The position numbers were made by a program, and so were the translations under genes. DNA of 64,000 nucleotides from an uncultured Gemmatimonadota bacterium (GTDB lineage: Bacteria > Gemmatimonadota > Gemmatimonadetes > Gemmatimonadales > Gemmatimonadaceae), in assembly GCA_903910555.1 (NCBI GenBank), contig CAIVZZ010000002.1:45580-109579 (forward strand). The letters run 5' to 3'. Of the stretch, positions 25,512-35,494 are shown in pieces; position 1 is the first letter of the stretch, and every line of letters begins with the position of its first letter. The notes under the pieces were generated by a model, which was not told the DNA's origin, searched no databases, and saw only the letters and a program-made list of their open reading frames with translations.

Positions 25512-26516
25512 TCAATACTGAATACTGAGTCTCCCTTTCGCATCCTCAATCGTCTTCGCCAGCAACCTCGTGCACGCATACACCGCATCGATGTGCGGCG
25601 TCGGCGTCCCCGTCAGCGTCCCCAGTTCGATTATCGCTCCAACCAGCGCCTCGATCTCCAGCGGCCGTCCGTGCTCGACATCCTGCAGCATCGACGTCTT
25701 GTGCGCCCCAACTTTTTCCGCGCCCGCAATGCGCTTCTCGATTCCAACGCGCATGGTGATGCCGAGCTTGGTCGCGATTGTTTCCGCCTCGGTCATCATC
25801 TGGAACGACAAATCACGAGTCAGCGGATACCGCGTCAGGCCTTCGAGCGTCGCGTGCGTGAGCGCGCTGATCGGGTTGAACGCGAGATTGCCAATCAATT
25901 TGAGCCAGATTTCCGCTCTGAGATTGTCGGAAATCGGCGCTTTGAATCCCGCGGCAACCAACCGCGCGGCGATCGCCTGGATGCGCGGCGTGGTCGAGCC
26001 ATCCAGTTCGCCGAGCGCAAAACGCTTTCCTTCGACCACATGCACGACGCCCGGAGCCTCGAGCACTGCGGCGGGATACACAACGGTGCCGATGATCCGC
26101 GCCGGATCCACCGCACGCGCGATCGATCCATCAGGATCGGCGGAAACCACCGGCGTTCCATCGTACTGCCCGCCGAGCCGCTGGAAATACCACCACGGAA
26201 TTCCGTTCTGCATCGTCACGATGCTCGTGGTTGCATCGCACAGATGATGCAGATCGCCGGCGACGGCGCCCACCTGATGCGCTTTTACCGTCAGGAGAAC
26301 GGCGTCCTGCGGTCCCGCTTCACTCATCTTGCTGAACACGCGAACATTCTTGGAGACAACTTCGCGACCGTCCTCGGTCACAACTTTCATTCCGTTCTTG
26401 GAGATCGCCTCGAGGTTCGCGCCGCGCGCAATAAGGGTGACCTCGTCTCCTGCGGCCGCGAGCAGTCCGCCCAGATATCCGCCGATCGAGCCGGCACCGA
26501 CAATCGCGAACTTCAC
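25512..26516 (-). CDS. Ketopantoate reductase-family NADPH oxidoreductase
   Basis: Protein of 334 residues of the PanE/ApbA family (2-dehydropantoate 2-reductase, EC 1.1.1.169, pantothenate synthesis). The Rossmann motif [20 protein letters not shown] starts at residue 1, TVKAHQV and MQNGIPWW match the family core, and the catalytic lysine is likely in AEIWLKLIGNLAFNPISALT. A C-terminal helical domain follows (HKTSMLQDVEHGRPLEIEAL). Many paralogues in this family act on other 2-keto acids. Here the gene lies between an oxalate-type transporter and CoA ligase and overlaps the transporter stop by 4 bp, so pantothenate synthesis is not assured. Confidence 0.82.
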   Translation of the reverse strand: MKFAIVGAGSIGGYLGGLLAAAGDEVTLIARGANLEAISKNGMKVVTEDGREVVSKNVRVFSKMSEAGPQDAVLLTVKAHQVGAVAGDLHHLCDATTSIVTMQNGIPWWYFQRLGGQYDGTPVVSADPDGSIARAVDPARIIGTVVYPAAVLEAPGVVHVVEGKRFALGELDGSTTPRIQAIAARLVAAGFKAPISDNLRAEIWLKLIGNLAFNPISALTHATLEGLTRYPLTRDLSFQMMTEAETIATKLGITMRVGIEKRIAGAEKVGAHKTSMLQDVEHGRPLEIEALVGAIIELGTLTGTPTPHIDAVYACTRLLAKTIEDAKGRLSIQY

Positions 26517-27808
26517 GCGGCCACCGGAGCGGCGCCAGTGTCGTCAACACCTCGCATGCGTTTGCGCATCGGCTTGAGCACCGCGAGCGCCATCGCCGCG
26601 GCGACGAAGTTCATCGAGCCCGCCGTGAGGAACACCGCGTGCCAGCCGCCGCCGGACGCCGCGATGATGCTGCTCAGCGGAACGAGCAGCGCCGCGGTTC
26701 CCTTGGCCGTGTATAGAAAGCCCGCGTTCGCGGTCGCGAATTTTCTGCCGTAGGTATCGGCGCAGGTGACAGGGAAGAGACTGTAGATCTCGCCCCATGC
26801 AAAGAACACGAGCGCGCTGAGCAAAACAAATGCGACCGGGTTCCGGCCAAATTCATTGAGCGCGAGAATGCCCGCGCCCTCGAGCAGAAACGCGATGAAC
26901 ATCGTGTTCTCGCGTCCGATGTTATCCGAGATCCAGCCAAAGAATGGCCGCGCGACTCCGTTCAGCACGCGGTCGAGCGAGAGCGCAAAAGTCAGCGCCG
27001 GCAGCGTGAGGCCGAGTATCGACGTCGGGATATCGGTAATCCCGAAATCCTTCGCGATCGGCGCGAGCTGTGCCGTGGCGAGCAATCCTCCCGTCGCCAT
27101 CAGCGTAAACATCAGATACATCACCCAGAACACCGGCGTCTTCAGCATCTCGCCGGGAGCGTACTCGCGGCGGCTCGTGCTCGTCGCGCCGGCGGCTGAT
27201 TTATATGAAGCCATAAATTCCGCGGCGGGCGCTCTCAAAAACCAGGCGAGCACGAACACGACCACGCCCTGACCGATTCCATAGTTGATCAGCGTCGACT
27301 CATATCCGCTCGACTTGATCATCTCGATGATCGGCTTGACCGTGAAAGCCGAACCAGCTCCAAATCCCATGGCCGTGAGGCCGGCGGCAAGTCCGCGGCG
27401 GTCGGGAAACCACTTCAGCGCGTTGCCGACACACGTTCCATAGATGGCACCGGCGCCGATTCCGCCAACGGCGGCACCCAAGTACAGCATCGAGAGCGTA
27501 TCTGCGTTCGCGTCGATCACCCAGCTCGCTGCGACCAGAAACGACGCGCCGAGCACGACGATTTTCGGGCCGTACTTGTCGACGAGCCACCCCTCGACCG
27601 GCACCAGCCACGTCTCGATCAGCACGAACAGCGTGAACGCGACCTGAATCGCCGGTTTCGTCCAATGATGCTTGTCGGCGATCGGATTGACGAAGAGTGT
27701 CCAGCCATACTGAAGGTTCGCAATCATCGACATACAGATGATGCCGACGATCAGCTGCCACCAGCGGCCGCCTATCGGGCCTTTCTCGGTATTCGCGGGG
27801 TCGGTCAT
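26513..27808 (-). CDS. OFA-family MFS transporter (OxlT-like)
   Basis: Twelve-helix-type MFS protein of 431 residues. ATG at 27808 is chosen; the longer reading to 28231 would run through trmFO on the other strand. The N-terminal stretch [20 protein letters not shown] with GWTLFVNPI, then [12 protein letters not shown] and [20 protein letters not shown], closely resembles the oxalate:formate antiporter OxlT and other OFA members. In that family the protein exchanges a dicarboxylate for its product. It heads a likely operon with the reductase and CoA ligase genes and is divergent from trmFO with a 72-bp gap. Confidence 0.82.
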   Translation of the reverse strand: MTDPANTEKGPIGGRWWQLIVGIICMSMIANLQYGWTLFVNPIADKHHWTKPAIQVAFTLFVLIETWLVPVEGWLVDKYGPKIVVLGASFLVAASWVIDANADTLSMLYLGAAVGGIGAGAIYGTCVGNALKWFPDRRGLAAGLTAMGFGAGSAFTVKPIIEMIKSSGYESTLINYGIGQGVVVFVLAWFLRAPAAEFMASYKSAAGATSTSRREYAPGEMLKTPVFWVMYLMFTLMATGGLLATAQLAPIAKDFGITDIPTSILGLTLPALTFALSLDRVLNGVARPFFGWISDNIGRENTMFIAFLLEGAGILALNEFGRNPVAFVLLSALVFFAWGEIYSLFPVTCADTYGRKFATANAGFLYTAKGTAALLVPLSSIIAASGGGWHAVFLTAGSMNFVAAAMALAVLKPMRKRMRGVDDTGAAPVAA

Positions 27809-27866
27809 GCGGGTGGTCTGGGGGGGCGGAATGGGTTTTCGTTTTTTCTTTTGTCGCGCCCCCCAA

Positions 27867-27874
27867 TATATAGT
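27867..27874 (+). promoter_or_regulatory. TATA-type -10 immediately before trmFO
   Basis: AATATATAGT places TATAGT at 27869-27874, ending 6 bp before the ATG at 27881. Transcription would start at or next to the ATG, suggesting a leaderless message. No good -35 or Shine-Dalgarno is visible. Confidence 0.45.
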
Positions 27875-27880
27875 TCCGGC

Positions 27881-29239
27881 ATGGCATCCGGCCCCCCAAC
27901 CACACCCATACATATAGTAGGCGGCGGTCTCGCCGGGAGCGAAGCCGCGTGGCAACTCGCGGAGCGCGGTCACTCGGTGGTCCTGCACGAAATGCGCCCG
28001 GTGCAAACAACCGAAGCGCACAAAACCGACAAGCTCGCCGAGCTCGTCTGCTCGAACACTTTCAAGAGCACCGAAGTCACCAACGCGCACGGCCTTCTCA
28101 AGGCCGAGATGCGTTTGCTCGGCTCGATCATCCTGCAAGCGGCCGATGCCGCGCGCGTTCCCGCCGGCACCGCGCTGGCTGTCGATCGCGATGTTTTTTC
28201 GGCCGGAGTGCACGATCGGCTCATGGCGCATCCGCGCGTGACCGTCGAGCGCGGTGAGTATGCGCAGCTGCCGTCGCCGGGAATCATCGCAACCGGGCCG
28301 CTGACGAGTGCAGCGCTCGCGGGCGAGATCGCGAGCGCGCTCGGCGTCGAGTCGCTCGCCTTTTACGATGCGATCGCACCGATTGTCTCAATCGAATCAA
28401 TCAATACCGATATCGCGTTCCGCGCATCGCGCTACGGCAAAGAGACGATGGAAGGCGAGCAGGATGCGTATCTCAACTGCGCGATGAACAAAGAACAGTA
28501 CGAGGCGTTCATCGATGCGCTCGCGGTGGCCGATCAGTTCACCGCGCATGAGTTCGACAAAGTGCCCTACTTCGAGGGGTGTATGCCCGTCGAGGAAATG
28601 GCGCGGCGGGGCAGGGAATCACTTCGGTTCGGCCCGCTGAAACCGGTGGGAATCGACGATCCGAAAACCGGTCGCCGGCCGTACGCGGTTGTTCAGCTCC
28701 GGCGCGAGGATCGCGCGGGGCGGATGTGGAATCTCGTCGGATTCCAGACGCGGATGAAAATCCCCGAGCAGCAGCGCGTGCTGCGCACGATTCCCGGGCT
28801 CGAAAACGCCGAGTTTTTGCGATTTGGATCGATTCACCGAAACTCGTATGTGAACTCACCGGCGTCGCTCACACCGCATCTCTCGCTGCGCGGCGATCCC
28901 CACACGCTTTTTGCCGGGCAGCTCACGGGCGTCGAGGGCTACACCGAGAGCACCGCTACGGGGTTACTCGCCGCGATCAATCTCGATCGGATGATGCGCG
29001 GTGCGGAGCCGGTCGTTCCGCCGCCGACGACCATGCTCGGCGCGCTTTACCGCTACCTTCGCGAGGCGGATCCCAAGCATTTCCAGCCGATGAATGCGAA
29101 TTTCGGATTGCTTGAGGAACTCGCGGTGGTGCCGCGGGATAAAGCAAAGAAGCGCGAAGAGTACGCCGCGCGGGCGCTCGCAGAAATGCGCCGCTGGATC
29201 GATTCGAACGCCTTGGCCGGAGCGCCGGTCGCGACATAA
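27881..29239 (+). CDS. trmFO: Folate-dependent tRNA (uracil-54-C5) methyltransferase TrmFO
   Basis: Flavoprotein of 452 residues that makes ribothymidine at tRNA position 54 using methylenetetrahydrofolate and FADH2. Start is ATG at 27881, giving the FAD-binding N-terminus [20 protein letters not shown]. Family motifs: [60 protein letters not shown] and a C-terminal [19 protein letters not shown]. The nucleophilic cysteine region is intact. TrmFO in place of TrmA is typical of many non-proteobacterial phyla. Confidence 0.95.
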   Translation: MASGPPTTPIHIVGGGLAGSEAAWQLAERGHSVVLHEMRPVQTTEAHKTDKLAELVCSNTFKSTEVTNAHGLLKAEMRLLGSIILQAADAARVPAGTALAVDRDVFSAGVHDRLMAHPRVTVERGEYAQLPSPGIIATGPLTSAALAGEIASALGVESLAFYDAIAPIVSIESINTDIAFRASRYGKETMEGEQDAYLNCAMNKEQYEAFIDALAVADQFTAHEFDKVPYFEGCMPVEEMARRGRESLRFGPLKPVGIDDPKTGRRPYAVVQLRREDRAGRMWNLVGFQTRMKIPEQQRVLRTIPGLENAEFLRFGSIHRNSYVNSPASLTPHLSLRGDPHTLFAGQLTGVEGYTESTATGLLAAINLDRMMRGAEPVVPPPTTMLGALYRYLREADPKHFQPMNANFGLLEELAVVPRDKAKKREEYAARALAEMRRWIDSNALAGAPVAT

Positions 29240-29285
29240 CTTCACTGTGGCTCAACGCTGTTCACCACTCACCAGAGAAGGTCAT

Positions 29286-29789
29286 ATGAAAGCTCTCGCA
29301 ATCATGCTTGTCGCCTGCTCCACCGTTGCGCTCGCTCAGTCGCCTGAAACGGCGAAGGCCGAGTTGAAGGACGCCGCTGGTAAGTCGGTCGGAATGGCGA
29401 CACTCACCGAGACGCCGCATGGCGTGCTGATTCACGCGATGGTGATGGGGATCCCGGCGGGCACGCACGCGTTCCACGTTCACGCGACCGGTGTGTGCGA
29501 CGCGCCGTTCACGTCTGCGGGCGGCCACTTCAATCCGACCGCCAAGCAGCATGGCATGTCCAACGACATGGGAATGCACGCGGGCGATATGCCGAACATC
29601 GTTGTCGGATCGGACGGCATGGTGACGTTCGACGTGCTCAACTCTGCCGTCACGCTGAAATCCGGTGCAAACAGTCTGTTCAAGGACGGTGGCACGGCGC
29701 TGATGATCCATGGCGGCGCCGACGACTACAAGGGTGATCCGGCAGGCAACGCGGGCCCCCGTATCGCCTGCGGCGTCGTCACGCACTAA
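29286..29789 (+). CDS. sodC: Periplasmic Cu/Zn superoxide dismutase
   Basis: Secreted protein of 167 residues. Start is ATG at 29286 with AGAAGG upstream, giving a clean signal peptide ([19 protein letters not shown]). Metal ligands are seen in [11 protein letters not shown] (Cu), [12 protein letters not shown] (bridging His) and [11 protein letters not shown] (Cu His and Zn Asp), and the active-site Arg is in GPRIACGVV. The two cysteines (GVC and IAC) form the standard disulfide. It dismutates superoxide outside the cytoplasm. It stands 19 bp before gnd and may share its transcript. Confidence 0.95.
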   Translation: MKALAIMLVACSTVALAQSPETAKAELKDAAGKSVGMATLTETPHGVLIHAMVMGIPAGTHAFHVHATGVCDAPFTSAGGHFNPTAKQHGMSNDMGMHAGDMPNIVVGSDGMVTFDVLNSAVTLKSGANSLFKDGGTALMIHGGADDYKGDPAGNAGPRIACGVVTH

Positions 29790-29808
29790 AACAAAAAGAG
29801 GCAGCACC

Positions 29809-30822
29809 ATGCAGGTAGGAATGGTCGGGCTGGGCCGCATGGGCGCGAACATGGTGCGTCGCCTCATGCGTGGCGGGCACGAGTGCGTGGCGCACGACGT
29901 GACGGCGGCGGCGGTGAACGCGATCGCCGCCGAAGGTGCGATCGGCGCGGTGACGATCGATGACTTCGTCGCGAAGCTGAGCAAGCCACGCACCATCTGG
30001 CTGATGGTGCCGGCAGCCGTCGTCGACTCCACGCTCGATGCGTTGCTCCCCAAGCTCGACGCCGGCGATGTCATCATCGACGGCGGCAATTCGTACTATC
30101 GCGATGACATCGCCCGCGCGGCACGACTGACGGCGCTCGGGTTCCACTATGTGGACTGTGGCACGAGCGGCGGCGTCTTTGGCATGGACCGCGGCTACTG
30201 TCTCATGATCGGCGGCGAGCAGGAAGTGGTGACGCGGCTTGATCCGATCTTCGCGACGCTCTCGCCTGGAGTGGGAACCATTCCCAAAACAGCGGGCCGC
30301 GACAAACTCGGCGGCACCAGCGAGCGCGGCTATCTCCACTGCGGCCCGAGCGGGGCGGGGCACTTTGTGAAGATGGTGCACAATGGAATCGAGTACGGCA
30401 TGATGGCCGCCTATGCGGAAGGACTGAACATCCTGAAGCATGCGAACATCGGAACACAGAAACACGACGCCGACGCCGAGACGACTCCGCTGAGAAATCC
30501 AGAGTTCTATCAATACGATTTCAACCTCGCCGATGTGACCGAGGTGTGGCGGCGCGGGAGCGTGGTGTCGTCGTGGCTGCTCGACCTCACGGCGTCCGCA
30601 CTCGCGGCGGATCCGAACCTCGACAAATTCACCGGCCGTGTCTCGGATTCGGGCGAAGGACGCTGGACGATCGACGCCGCAATCGATGAAGCCGTTCCCG
30701 CGAACGTTCTTGCAGCCGCGCTGTTCGAGCGATTCAGTTCGCGCGGCGAAGCAGAGTTCCAGAACCGCATCCTCTCCGCGATGCGATTCGAGTTCGGCGG
30801 CCATATCGAGAGGAGCACATGA
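29809..30822 (+). CDS. gnd: 6-phosphogluconate dehydrogenase, decarboxylating (short, Gnd-II type)
   Basis: Enzyme of 337 residues converting 6-phosphogluconate to ribulose 5-phosphate with CO2 release. Start is ATG at 29809 after an AAAGAGG site. The Rossmann motif [20 protein letters not shown] is at the N-terminus; [22 protein letters not shown] and [16 protein letters not shown] (catalytic Lys, His) follow. It lacks the long C-terminal repeat of the 470-residue form, which often goes with NAD+ preference. Its stop overlaps the zwf start by 4 bp. Confidence 0.93.
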   Translation: MQVGMVGLGRMGANMVRRLMRGGHECVAHDVTAAAVNAIAAEGAIGAVTIDDFVAKLSKPRTIWLMVPAAVVDSTLDALLPKLDAGDVIIDGGNSYYRDDIARAARLTALGFHYVDCGTSGGVFGMDRGYCLMIGGEQEVVTRLDPIFATLSPGVGTIPKTAGRDKLGGTSERGYLHCGPSGAGHFVKMVHNGIEYGMMAAYAEGLNILKHANIGTQKHDADAETTPLRNPEFYQYDFNLADVTEVWRRGSVVSSWLLDLTASALAADPNLDKFTGRVSDSGEGRWTIDAAIDEAVPANVLAAALFERFSSRGEAEFQNRILSAMRFEFGGHIERST

Positions 30823-32183
30823 CCGCCGTTCCCTCCGACGCGCTTGTCTTTTTTGGCGCGACGGGAGATCTCGCGCGAAAGAAAGTGTACGCGGCGCTCC
30901 AGGCGCTTGTGCGCCACGGGCGGCTCGACGTGCCCATCATCGGCATCGCACATTCGGGATGGACGTTCGATCTCCTCAAGAAGCGCATCCGCGATGAACT
31001 GAGCCAGCGCCCCGGGAGCGATCCGATCGCGCTGGAGAAGCTGCTGTCGAAGCTGTCGTACCTCGAAGGCGACTACCGCGATCCGAATATGTTCGTCGAG
31101 CTTCGAAAGGTGCTCGGCGCCGCGAAACATCCGCTGCACTATCTCGCGATACCGCCCGATGCATTCGCGACGGTTGCAGACGGCCTTGGCCGCTCGGGAT
31201 GCGCGCAGGGCGCGCGCATCGTGGTCGAGAAGCCGTTCGGACGCGATCTGGAATCGGCAAAGGCGCTGAACGAGACGCTGCACCGCGAGTTCGATGAGAC
31301 GAGCATCTATCGCATCGATCACTTCCTCGGGAAGGAAGCGGTGCAGAATCTGCTCGTATTCCGATTCGCGAACACTTTCCTCGAGCCCGTCTGGACCAAT
31401 CAGTTTATCGAGAGCGTGCAGATCACGATGGCCGAGAATTTTGGTGTGGACGGGCGCGGCAAGTTCTATGAAGAAGCCGGCACGATTCGCGACGTGATTC
31501 AGAATCACCTGCTGCTCGTGCTCGGGCTGCTGACGATGGAAGCGCCGCTGCCGGGGAGCGCCGCGGCGGTGAATGACGAGCAGGTGAAACTGTTCCAGTC
31601 GATTCGTCCGCTCGGGCCCGCCGATGTGATTCGCGGCCAATGCCGAGCATACCACGATGAAAAGGACGTCGCGCCTGATTCCACGGTCGAGACCTACGCC
31701 GCCGTCCGGCTCAGCATCGACTCGCCCCGCTGGAAGGGCGTTCCGTTTTTGATTCGCGCGGGGAAGTATCTCGCATCGACCGTCTGCGAAGTGATCGTGA
31801 ACTTCAAGCAGCCCGTGATGTTTGCCACGGGCGACGCGTCGAACTATGTGCGTTTCCGGCTGAGCCCCGATGTGCTCGTGACGATCGGTGCGCAGGTGAA
31901 GCGCGCCGGTGAGGCGATGATCGCGGAGCCCGCGGAGTTCACCGTCGTGCATCATCCTGACGGTGACGAAATGGACGCGTACGAGCGCCTGCTCGGCGAT
32001 GCACTCGCCGGCGATCCGATGCTGTTCGCGCGCGAAGACTGCGTCGAGGCGGCGTGGGCGATTGTCGAGCCCGTGCTCGGTGATGTGACGCCGGTGCACG
32101 TGTATGAGAGTGGAACATGGGGCCCGCTCGAAGCGACGGGCCTCGCCGGTGACGTTGGCGGCTGGCGCAATCCGTCTGTGTGA
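30819..32183 (+). CDS. zwf: Glucose-6-phosphate 1-dehydrogenase
   Basis: Entry enzyme of the oxidative pentose phosphate pathway, 454 residues. The nucleotide motif is [15 protein letters not shown] (about 10-24), the active-site segment is [20 protein letters not shown], with [12 protein letters not shown] before it and [10 protein letters not shown] in the C-terminal domain. It overlaps gnd upstream and the ackA reading frame downstream by 4 bp each, so three genes are translationally coupled. Confidence 0.95.
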   Translation: MTAVPSDALVFFGATGDLARKKVYAALQALVRHGRLDVPIIGIAHSGWTFDLLKKRIRDELSQRPGSDPIALEKLLSKLSYLEGDYRDPNMFVELRKVLGAAKHPLHYLAIPPDAFATVADGLGRSGCAQGARIVVEKPFGRDLESAKALNETLHREFDETSIYRIDHFLGKEAVQNLLVFRFANTFLEPVWTNQFIESVQITMAENFGVDGRGKFYEEAGTIRDVIQNHLLLVLGLLTMEAPLPGSAAAVNDEQVKLFQSIRPLGPADVIRGQCRAYHDEKDVAPDSTVETYAAVRLSIDSPRWKGVPFLIRAGKYLASTVCEVIVNFKQPVMFATGDASNYVRFRLSPDVLVTIGAQVKRAGEAMIAEPAEFTVVHHPDGDEMDAYERLLGDALAGDPMLFAREDCVEAAWAIVEPVLGDVTPVHVYESGTWGPLEATGLAGDVGGWRNPSV

Positions 32184-33283
32184 GCAGACACGACGGCGTA
32201 CTCACCATCAACGGCGGATCGTCGAGCGTCAAATGCGCGATCTTCAGCCGCGGTGATCCGCCGGTGCGCGTGCTGCGCGAGACCGTCGCGCGCGACGCGG
32301 CCAGCTCATTGGTCGACTGGCTTGAGCGTGAGCCCGCGTTCGCGAACGTCGGTGCCGTGGGCCATCGCGTCGTGCACGGGATGCAGCACGTGGAGCCGGA
32401 ACTGATCACGGGTCACCTGATTGACGAACTGCGCACGATGAGTGCATTCGTACCAGAGCATTTGCCGGGTGAGATCGCGCTGATTGAGGCGATCCGCGAT
32501 CGCCATCCCGCGATGCCGCAGGTGGCGTGCTTTGATACCGCTTTCCATCATAGGATGCCGCGTGTCGCGAAGCAGATTGCCGTGCCGCGCCGCCTCGAAG
32601 CGAAGGGTGTGCAGCGCTATGGATTTCACGGCCTGTCGTACGCATACCTGATGCAAGAACTCGAGCGCGCCGCGGGCGGCACCGTCGCGCGCGGTCGCGT
32701 GATCCTCGCGCACCTGGGCGGCGGCGCGAGTCTCGCGGCGGTGCGCGACGGGCAGAGTATCGATACGAGCATGGGGTTCACGCCGGCATCAGGCCTCGTC
32801 ATGGGCACGCGCGCCGGCGATGTAGACCCGGGGCTCGTCGCCTTTCTCGCGCGCTCAGAGGGCTTCACGGGCGAACAGTTCGAGAACATGGCGAGCCACG
32901 AGTCCGGATTGCTCGGCGTGTCAGAAACGAGCTCGGACATGCGCGAGTTGCTCGAACGTGAGGCGACAGATGTTCGCGCGGCGGAGGCGATCGCGCTCTT
33001 CTGCTATCAGGCGCGCAAATGGGTCGGTGCGTTTGCGGCAGCGCTGGGCGGTCTCGATACGATTGTGTTTTCGTGAGGGATCGGGGAGAATGCGCCCGTC
33101 ATCCGCGCGCGCATCTGCGAAGGCCTCCAGTTCCTTGGCGTTCGCCTCGACGCAGCGCTCAATGCACAGAATGCCGCGGTCATTTCGAGCGCGGCGAGCG
33201 GCGTCAGCGCCCGCGTGATACGCACCGACGAAGAGTCTATGATCGCGCGATCCGTGTATCGCGTGCTCGGCGTGTCGCTATGA
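32180..33283 (+). pseudogene. ackA: Acetate kinase gene interrupted by an in-frame TGA
   Basis: Acetate/propionate kinase (acetyl phosphate from acetate and ATP). GTG start at 32180 overlaps zwf. The N-terminus VLTINGGSSSVKCAIFS, ACFDTAFHHRMP, GFHGLSYAYL, AHLGGGASLAAVRDG and TPASGLVMGTRAGDVDPG are all canonical. After residue 298 a TGA (33074-33076) replaces the first glycine codon position of the conserved GGIGEN motif: the frame reads FS-stop-GIGENAPVIRARI and then runs on cleanly to TGA at 33283. A single GGA-to-TGA change accounts for it. The truncated product would lack about 70 C-terminal residues of the nucleotide-binding part. Start of rpiA overlaps the original stop. Confidence 0.92.
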
Positions 33284-33993
33284 ATGAAGATCCGGCGATG
33301 TACGCAGCGGCCGCGAGCGCGCTTGAACTCATTGTCGACGGCGCGCGCGTCGGGCTCGGCTCTGGACGCACCGCGTCGGTGTTCGTGCGACTGCTCGGCG
33401 CGCGGGTGCGCGATGGTCTTCGCGTGACCGGCGTACCGGCATCGGGCGCAATTGAAACGTTGGCGCGCGCGGAGGGGATTCCGCTGGTCGCGCTGTCAGA
33501 ATCGGAGCTGCTTGATATCACGGTCGACGGCGCCGATGAAGTCGCGCCGAATCTTGATCTCGTCAAAGGGCATGGTGGCGCGCTCGTCCGCGAGCGGATC
33601 GTCGCGGCGGCTTCCAGGCGGCAGGTCATTCTCGTCGGAGCGGAGAAGCTCGTTCAGCAGCTCGGCGAGCACTTCGCGATTCCGGTCGAAGTGATCCCGT
33701 TTGCGGCTGGTCCCGTGATGCGAGCGCTGAAAGCCGCCGGGCTCTTTCCGACGGTGCGCACGAATGCCGCGGGCGATCGCGAGGATATGAACCAAAATGG
33801 AAACCTCACGTTCGACTGCGCGCTCGCAGCACCGCTGACGGACGCGCGCGCTGCGCGCGCACTCGAAGCGCAGTTGCGCGCGATTCCCGGGGTCATCGAC
33901 ACAGGACTCTTTCTCGGCACCGCGAGCCTTGTGCTCGTCGGCCACGCTGACGGTCGCGTCGAGTCCATGACCCGCGGGGGCGGCGGCACATGA
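33280..33993 (+). CDS. rpiA: Ribose-5-phosphate isomerase A
   Basis: Enzyme of 237 residues that interconverts ribulose 5-phosphate and ribose 5-phosphate. ATG at 33280 overlaps the ackA frame's final stop (ATGA). Motifs: VGLGSGRTASVFV, the catalytic region TVDGADEVAPNLDLVKGHGGAL, and NQNGNLTFDC. If ribosomes leave at the premature ackA stop about 200 bp upstream, coupled translation of rpiA could fall; no separate Shine-Dalgarno is obvious. Confidence 0.94.
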   Translation: MNEDPAMYAAAASALELIVDGARVGLGSGRTASVFVRLLGARVRDGLRVTGVPASGAIETLARAEGIPLVALSESELLDITVDGADEVAPNLDLVKGHGGALVRERIVAAASRRQVILVGAEKLVQQLGEHFAIPVEVIPFAAGPVMRALKAAGLFPTVRTNAAGDREDMNQNGNLTFDCALAAPLTDARAARALEAQLRAIPGVIDTGLFLGTASLVLVGHADGRVESMTRGGGGT

Positions 33994-34760
33994 CGCCGGC
34001 GGTGCGCGGGAACGTCGACATTTTTCCCGATGATGCGGCGTTGACCGCGGCTGTTGCCGAGCGGTTTGTCGCTGCAGCTGCGGCGGCGATCGACGCCACG
34101 GAAACGTTCTCCGTGGCGCTCTCGGGCGGCAGCACTCCGCGCGCGCTGTTCACTGCGCTCGCGTCACCGGAATACTCGTCGCGCATTCAGTGGTCCGCCG
34201 TGCATGTCTTCTGGGGCGACGAGCGCTGCGTCGGGCCGGCCGACGCCGACAGTAACTATCGGATGGCGCGCGAGACGCTGCTCGATCACGTGCCCGTGCG
34301 CGCCACGAATATCCATCGTATTCGCGGTGAGGAAGATCCTGCGGAGGCGGCGGAAAAATATGAACGCGACCTTCGCGCGGCATTCGAGACGCCAACTGGG
34401 CCGCCGCGGTCTGCGCCGGGCGCGCGCTTCGATCTTGCGCTGCTTGGTCTCGGCACCAACGGCCACACGGCGTCGCTCTTTCCGCATTTACAGGCCGTGC
34501 GTGAACAGACGCGGTGGGTGATGGCGGAAAATGTCGCGAGCGTACAGCTGTGGAGGATCACACTGACGCCGGTGATCCTGAATCGGTCTGCCGAGGTTCT
34601 GTTCCTTGTGTCAGGCAAGGAGAAGGCTGCGATATTGCGCCGCGTGCTGTACGGCGCGCGCGAAACGGACGAACTTCCAGCGCAGTCGATCGCGCCCGTT
34701 GATGGCCGGCTTCGCTGGATGATCGACGCGGCCGCCGCTGCTGACCTCCCCGCAATCTGA
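33990..34760 (+). CDS. pgl: 6-phosphogluconolactonase
   Basis: Enzyme of 256 residues hydrolysing 6-phosphogluconolactone, the step between Zwf and Gnd. It belongs to the NagB-like DevB/SOL family, with FSVALSGGSTPRALFTAL (about 36-53), VFWGDERCVGPADADSNYRM and LLGLGTNGHTASLFP. It overlaps rpiA by 4 bp (ATGA). With zwf and gnd it completes the oxidative branch in one operon. Confidence 0.94.
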   Translation: MTPAVRGNVDIFPDDAALTAAVAERFVAAAAAAIDATETFSVALSGGSTPRALFTALASPEYSSRIQWSAVHVFWGDERCVGPADADSNYRMARETLLDHVPVRATNIHRIRGEEDPAEAAEKYERDLRAAFETPTGPPRSAPGARFDLALLGLGTNGHTASLFPHLQAVREQTRWVMAENVASVQLWRITLTPVILNRSAEVLFLVSGKEKAAILRRVLYGARETDELPAQSIAPVDGRLRWMIDAAAAADLPAI

Positions 34761-34769
34761 ATCGCTGAT

Positions 34770-35465
34770 ATGATCGCCCGCCAAAGTGCCCGCGAGCGCG
34801 TCGTCTTTCTGATCGACGTGGACAACACGCTGCTCGACAACGATCGGATCGTTGCTGATATGCGCGAGGCGCTGATTCGTGAGGTTGGCGCGGAGAAGGA
34901 GCTGCGGTATTGGACGATATTTGAAGAGTGTCGTCGCACGCTCGGCTACGCGGACTATCTCGGAACGCTGCAGCGTTTTCGTATGGAGGATCCGCACGAT
35001 CCGAACCTGCTTTCAATTTCGTCGAAGCTCGTCAACTATCCCTTTCAGCAGCGGCTTTTTCCGCGCGCGCTGGACGTCATCAGTTATCTCGCGCGGTGGG
35101 GGACACCCGTGATTCTGACCGATGGCGACGTCGTGTTTCAACCGCTGAAGATCGAGCGCTCGGGAATTGGCGAAGCAGTTGGTGGCCGGGTTCTCCTGTA
35201 CGTGCATAAGGAGAAGGAGTTGGCCGAAGTCGAGCGCCGCTATCCCGCCGACCAATACGTGCTCATCGACGACAAGCTGAAGATTCTCACCGCGGTGAAG
35301 GAGATCTGGGGCGATCGCGTGACCACTGTGTTTCCGAAGCAGGGGCATTACGCGACTGATCCTGATGTCGCGAAATATCCGGAGGCTGATTTTACGATCG
35401 AACATATCGCCGATCTGCTCACGTATAACCCGCCACCGGGCGTCGTCAGCGTGCGCGATGAATGA
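34770..35465 (+). CDS. HAD-superfamily hydrolase
   Basis: Protein of 231 residues. HAD motif I is VFLIDVDNTLLDNDRIVA (about 12-29) with nucleophile Asp in DVDNT; motif II is PVILTDGD, motif III lysine is in HKEKELAEV and motif IV acidic pair in YVLIDDKLKIL. A helical cap lies between motifs I and II (about 35-100). The substrate is not evident. It is the sixth gene of the pentose-phosphate operon (9 bp after pgl), which hints at a sugar phosphate, but this is inference. Confidence 0.82.
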   Translation: MIARQSARERVVFLIDVDNTLLDNDRIVADMREALIREVGAEKELRYWTIFEECRRTLGYADYLGTLQRFRMEDPHDPNLLSISSKLVNYPFQQRLFPRALDVISYLARWGTPVILTDGDVVFQPLKIERSGIGEAVGGRVLLYVHKEKELAEVERRYPADQYVLIDDKLKILTAVKEIWGDRVTTVFPKQGHYATDPDVAKYPEADFTIEHIADLLTYNPPPGVVSVRDE

Positions 35466-35494
35466 GAAAACAGGCATCACTTGAGGACTGATTC

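Noticed and set aside
24951..26753. 600-codon open frame on the plus strand opposite the CoA ligase and reductase
   Set aside because: Arg-rich shadow frame crossing two real minus-strand genes and their gap.
27809..28231. N-terminal extension of the OFA transporter
   Set aside because: It would run antisense through the trmFO start; the ATG at 27808 gives the normal OFA N-terminus.
30510..32099. 529-codon open frame on the minus strand opposite gnd and zwf
   Set aside because: Antisense to two enzymes with complete catalytic motifs; composition is that of a shadow frame.
15268..33076. Genetic-code change or selenocysteine/pyrrolysine insertion to explain the two internal stops
   Set aside because: TAA, TAG and TGA all end other genes here, the two internal stops differ from each other, and a conserved glycine, not a redox residue, is replaced in ackA.
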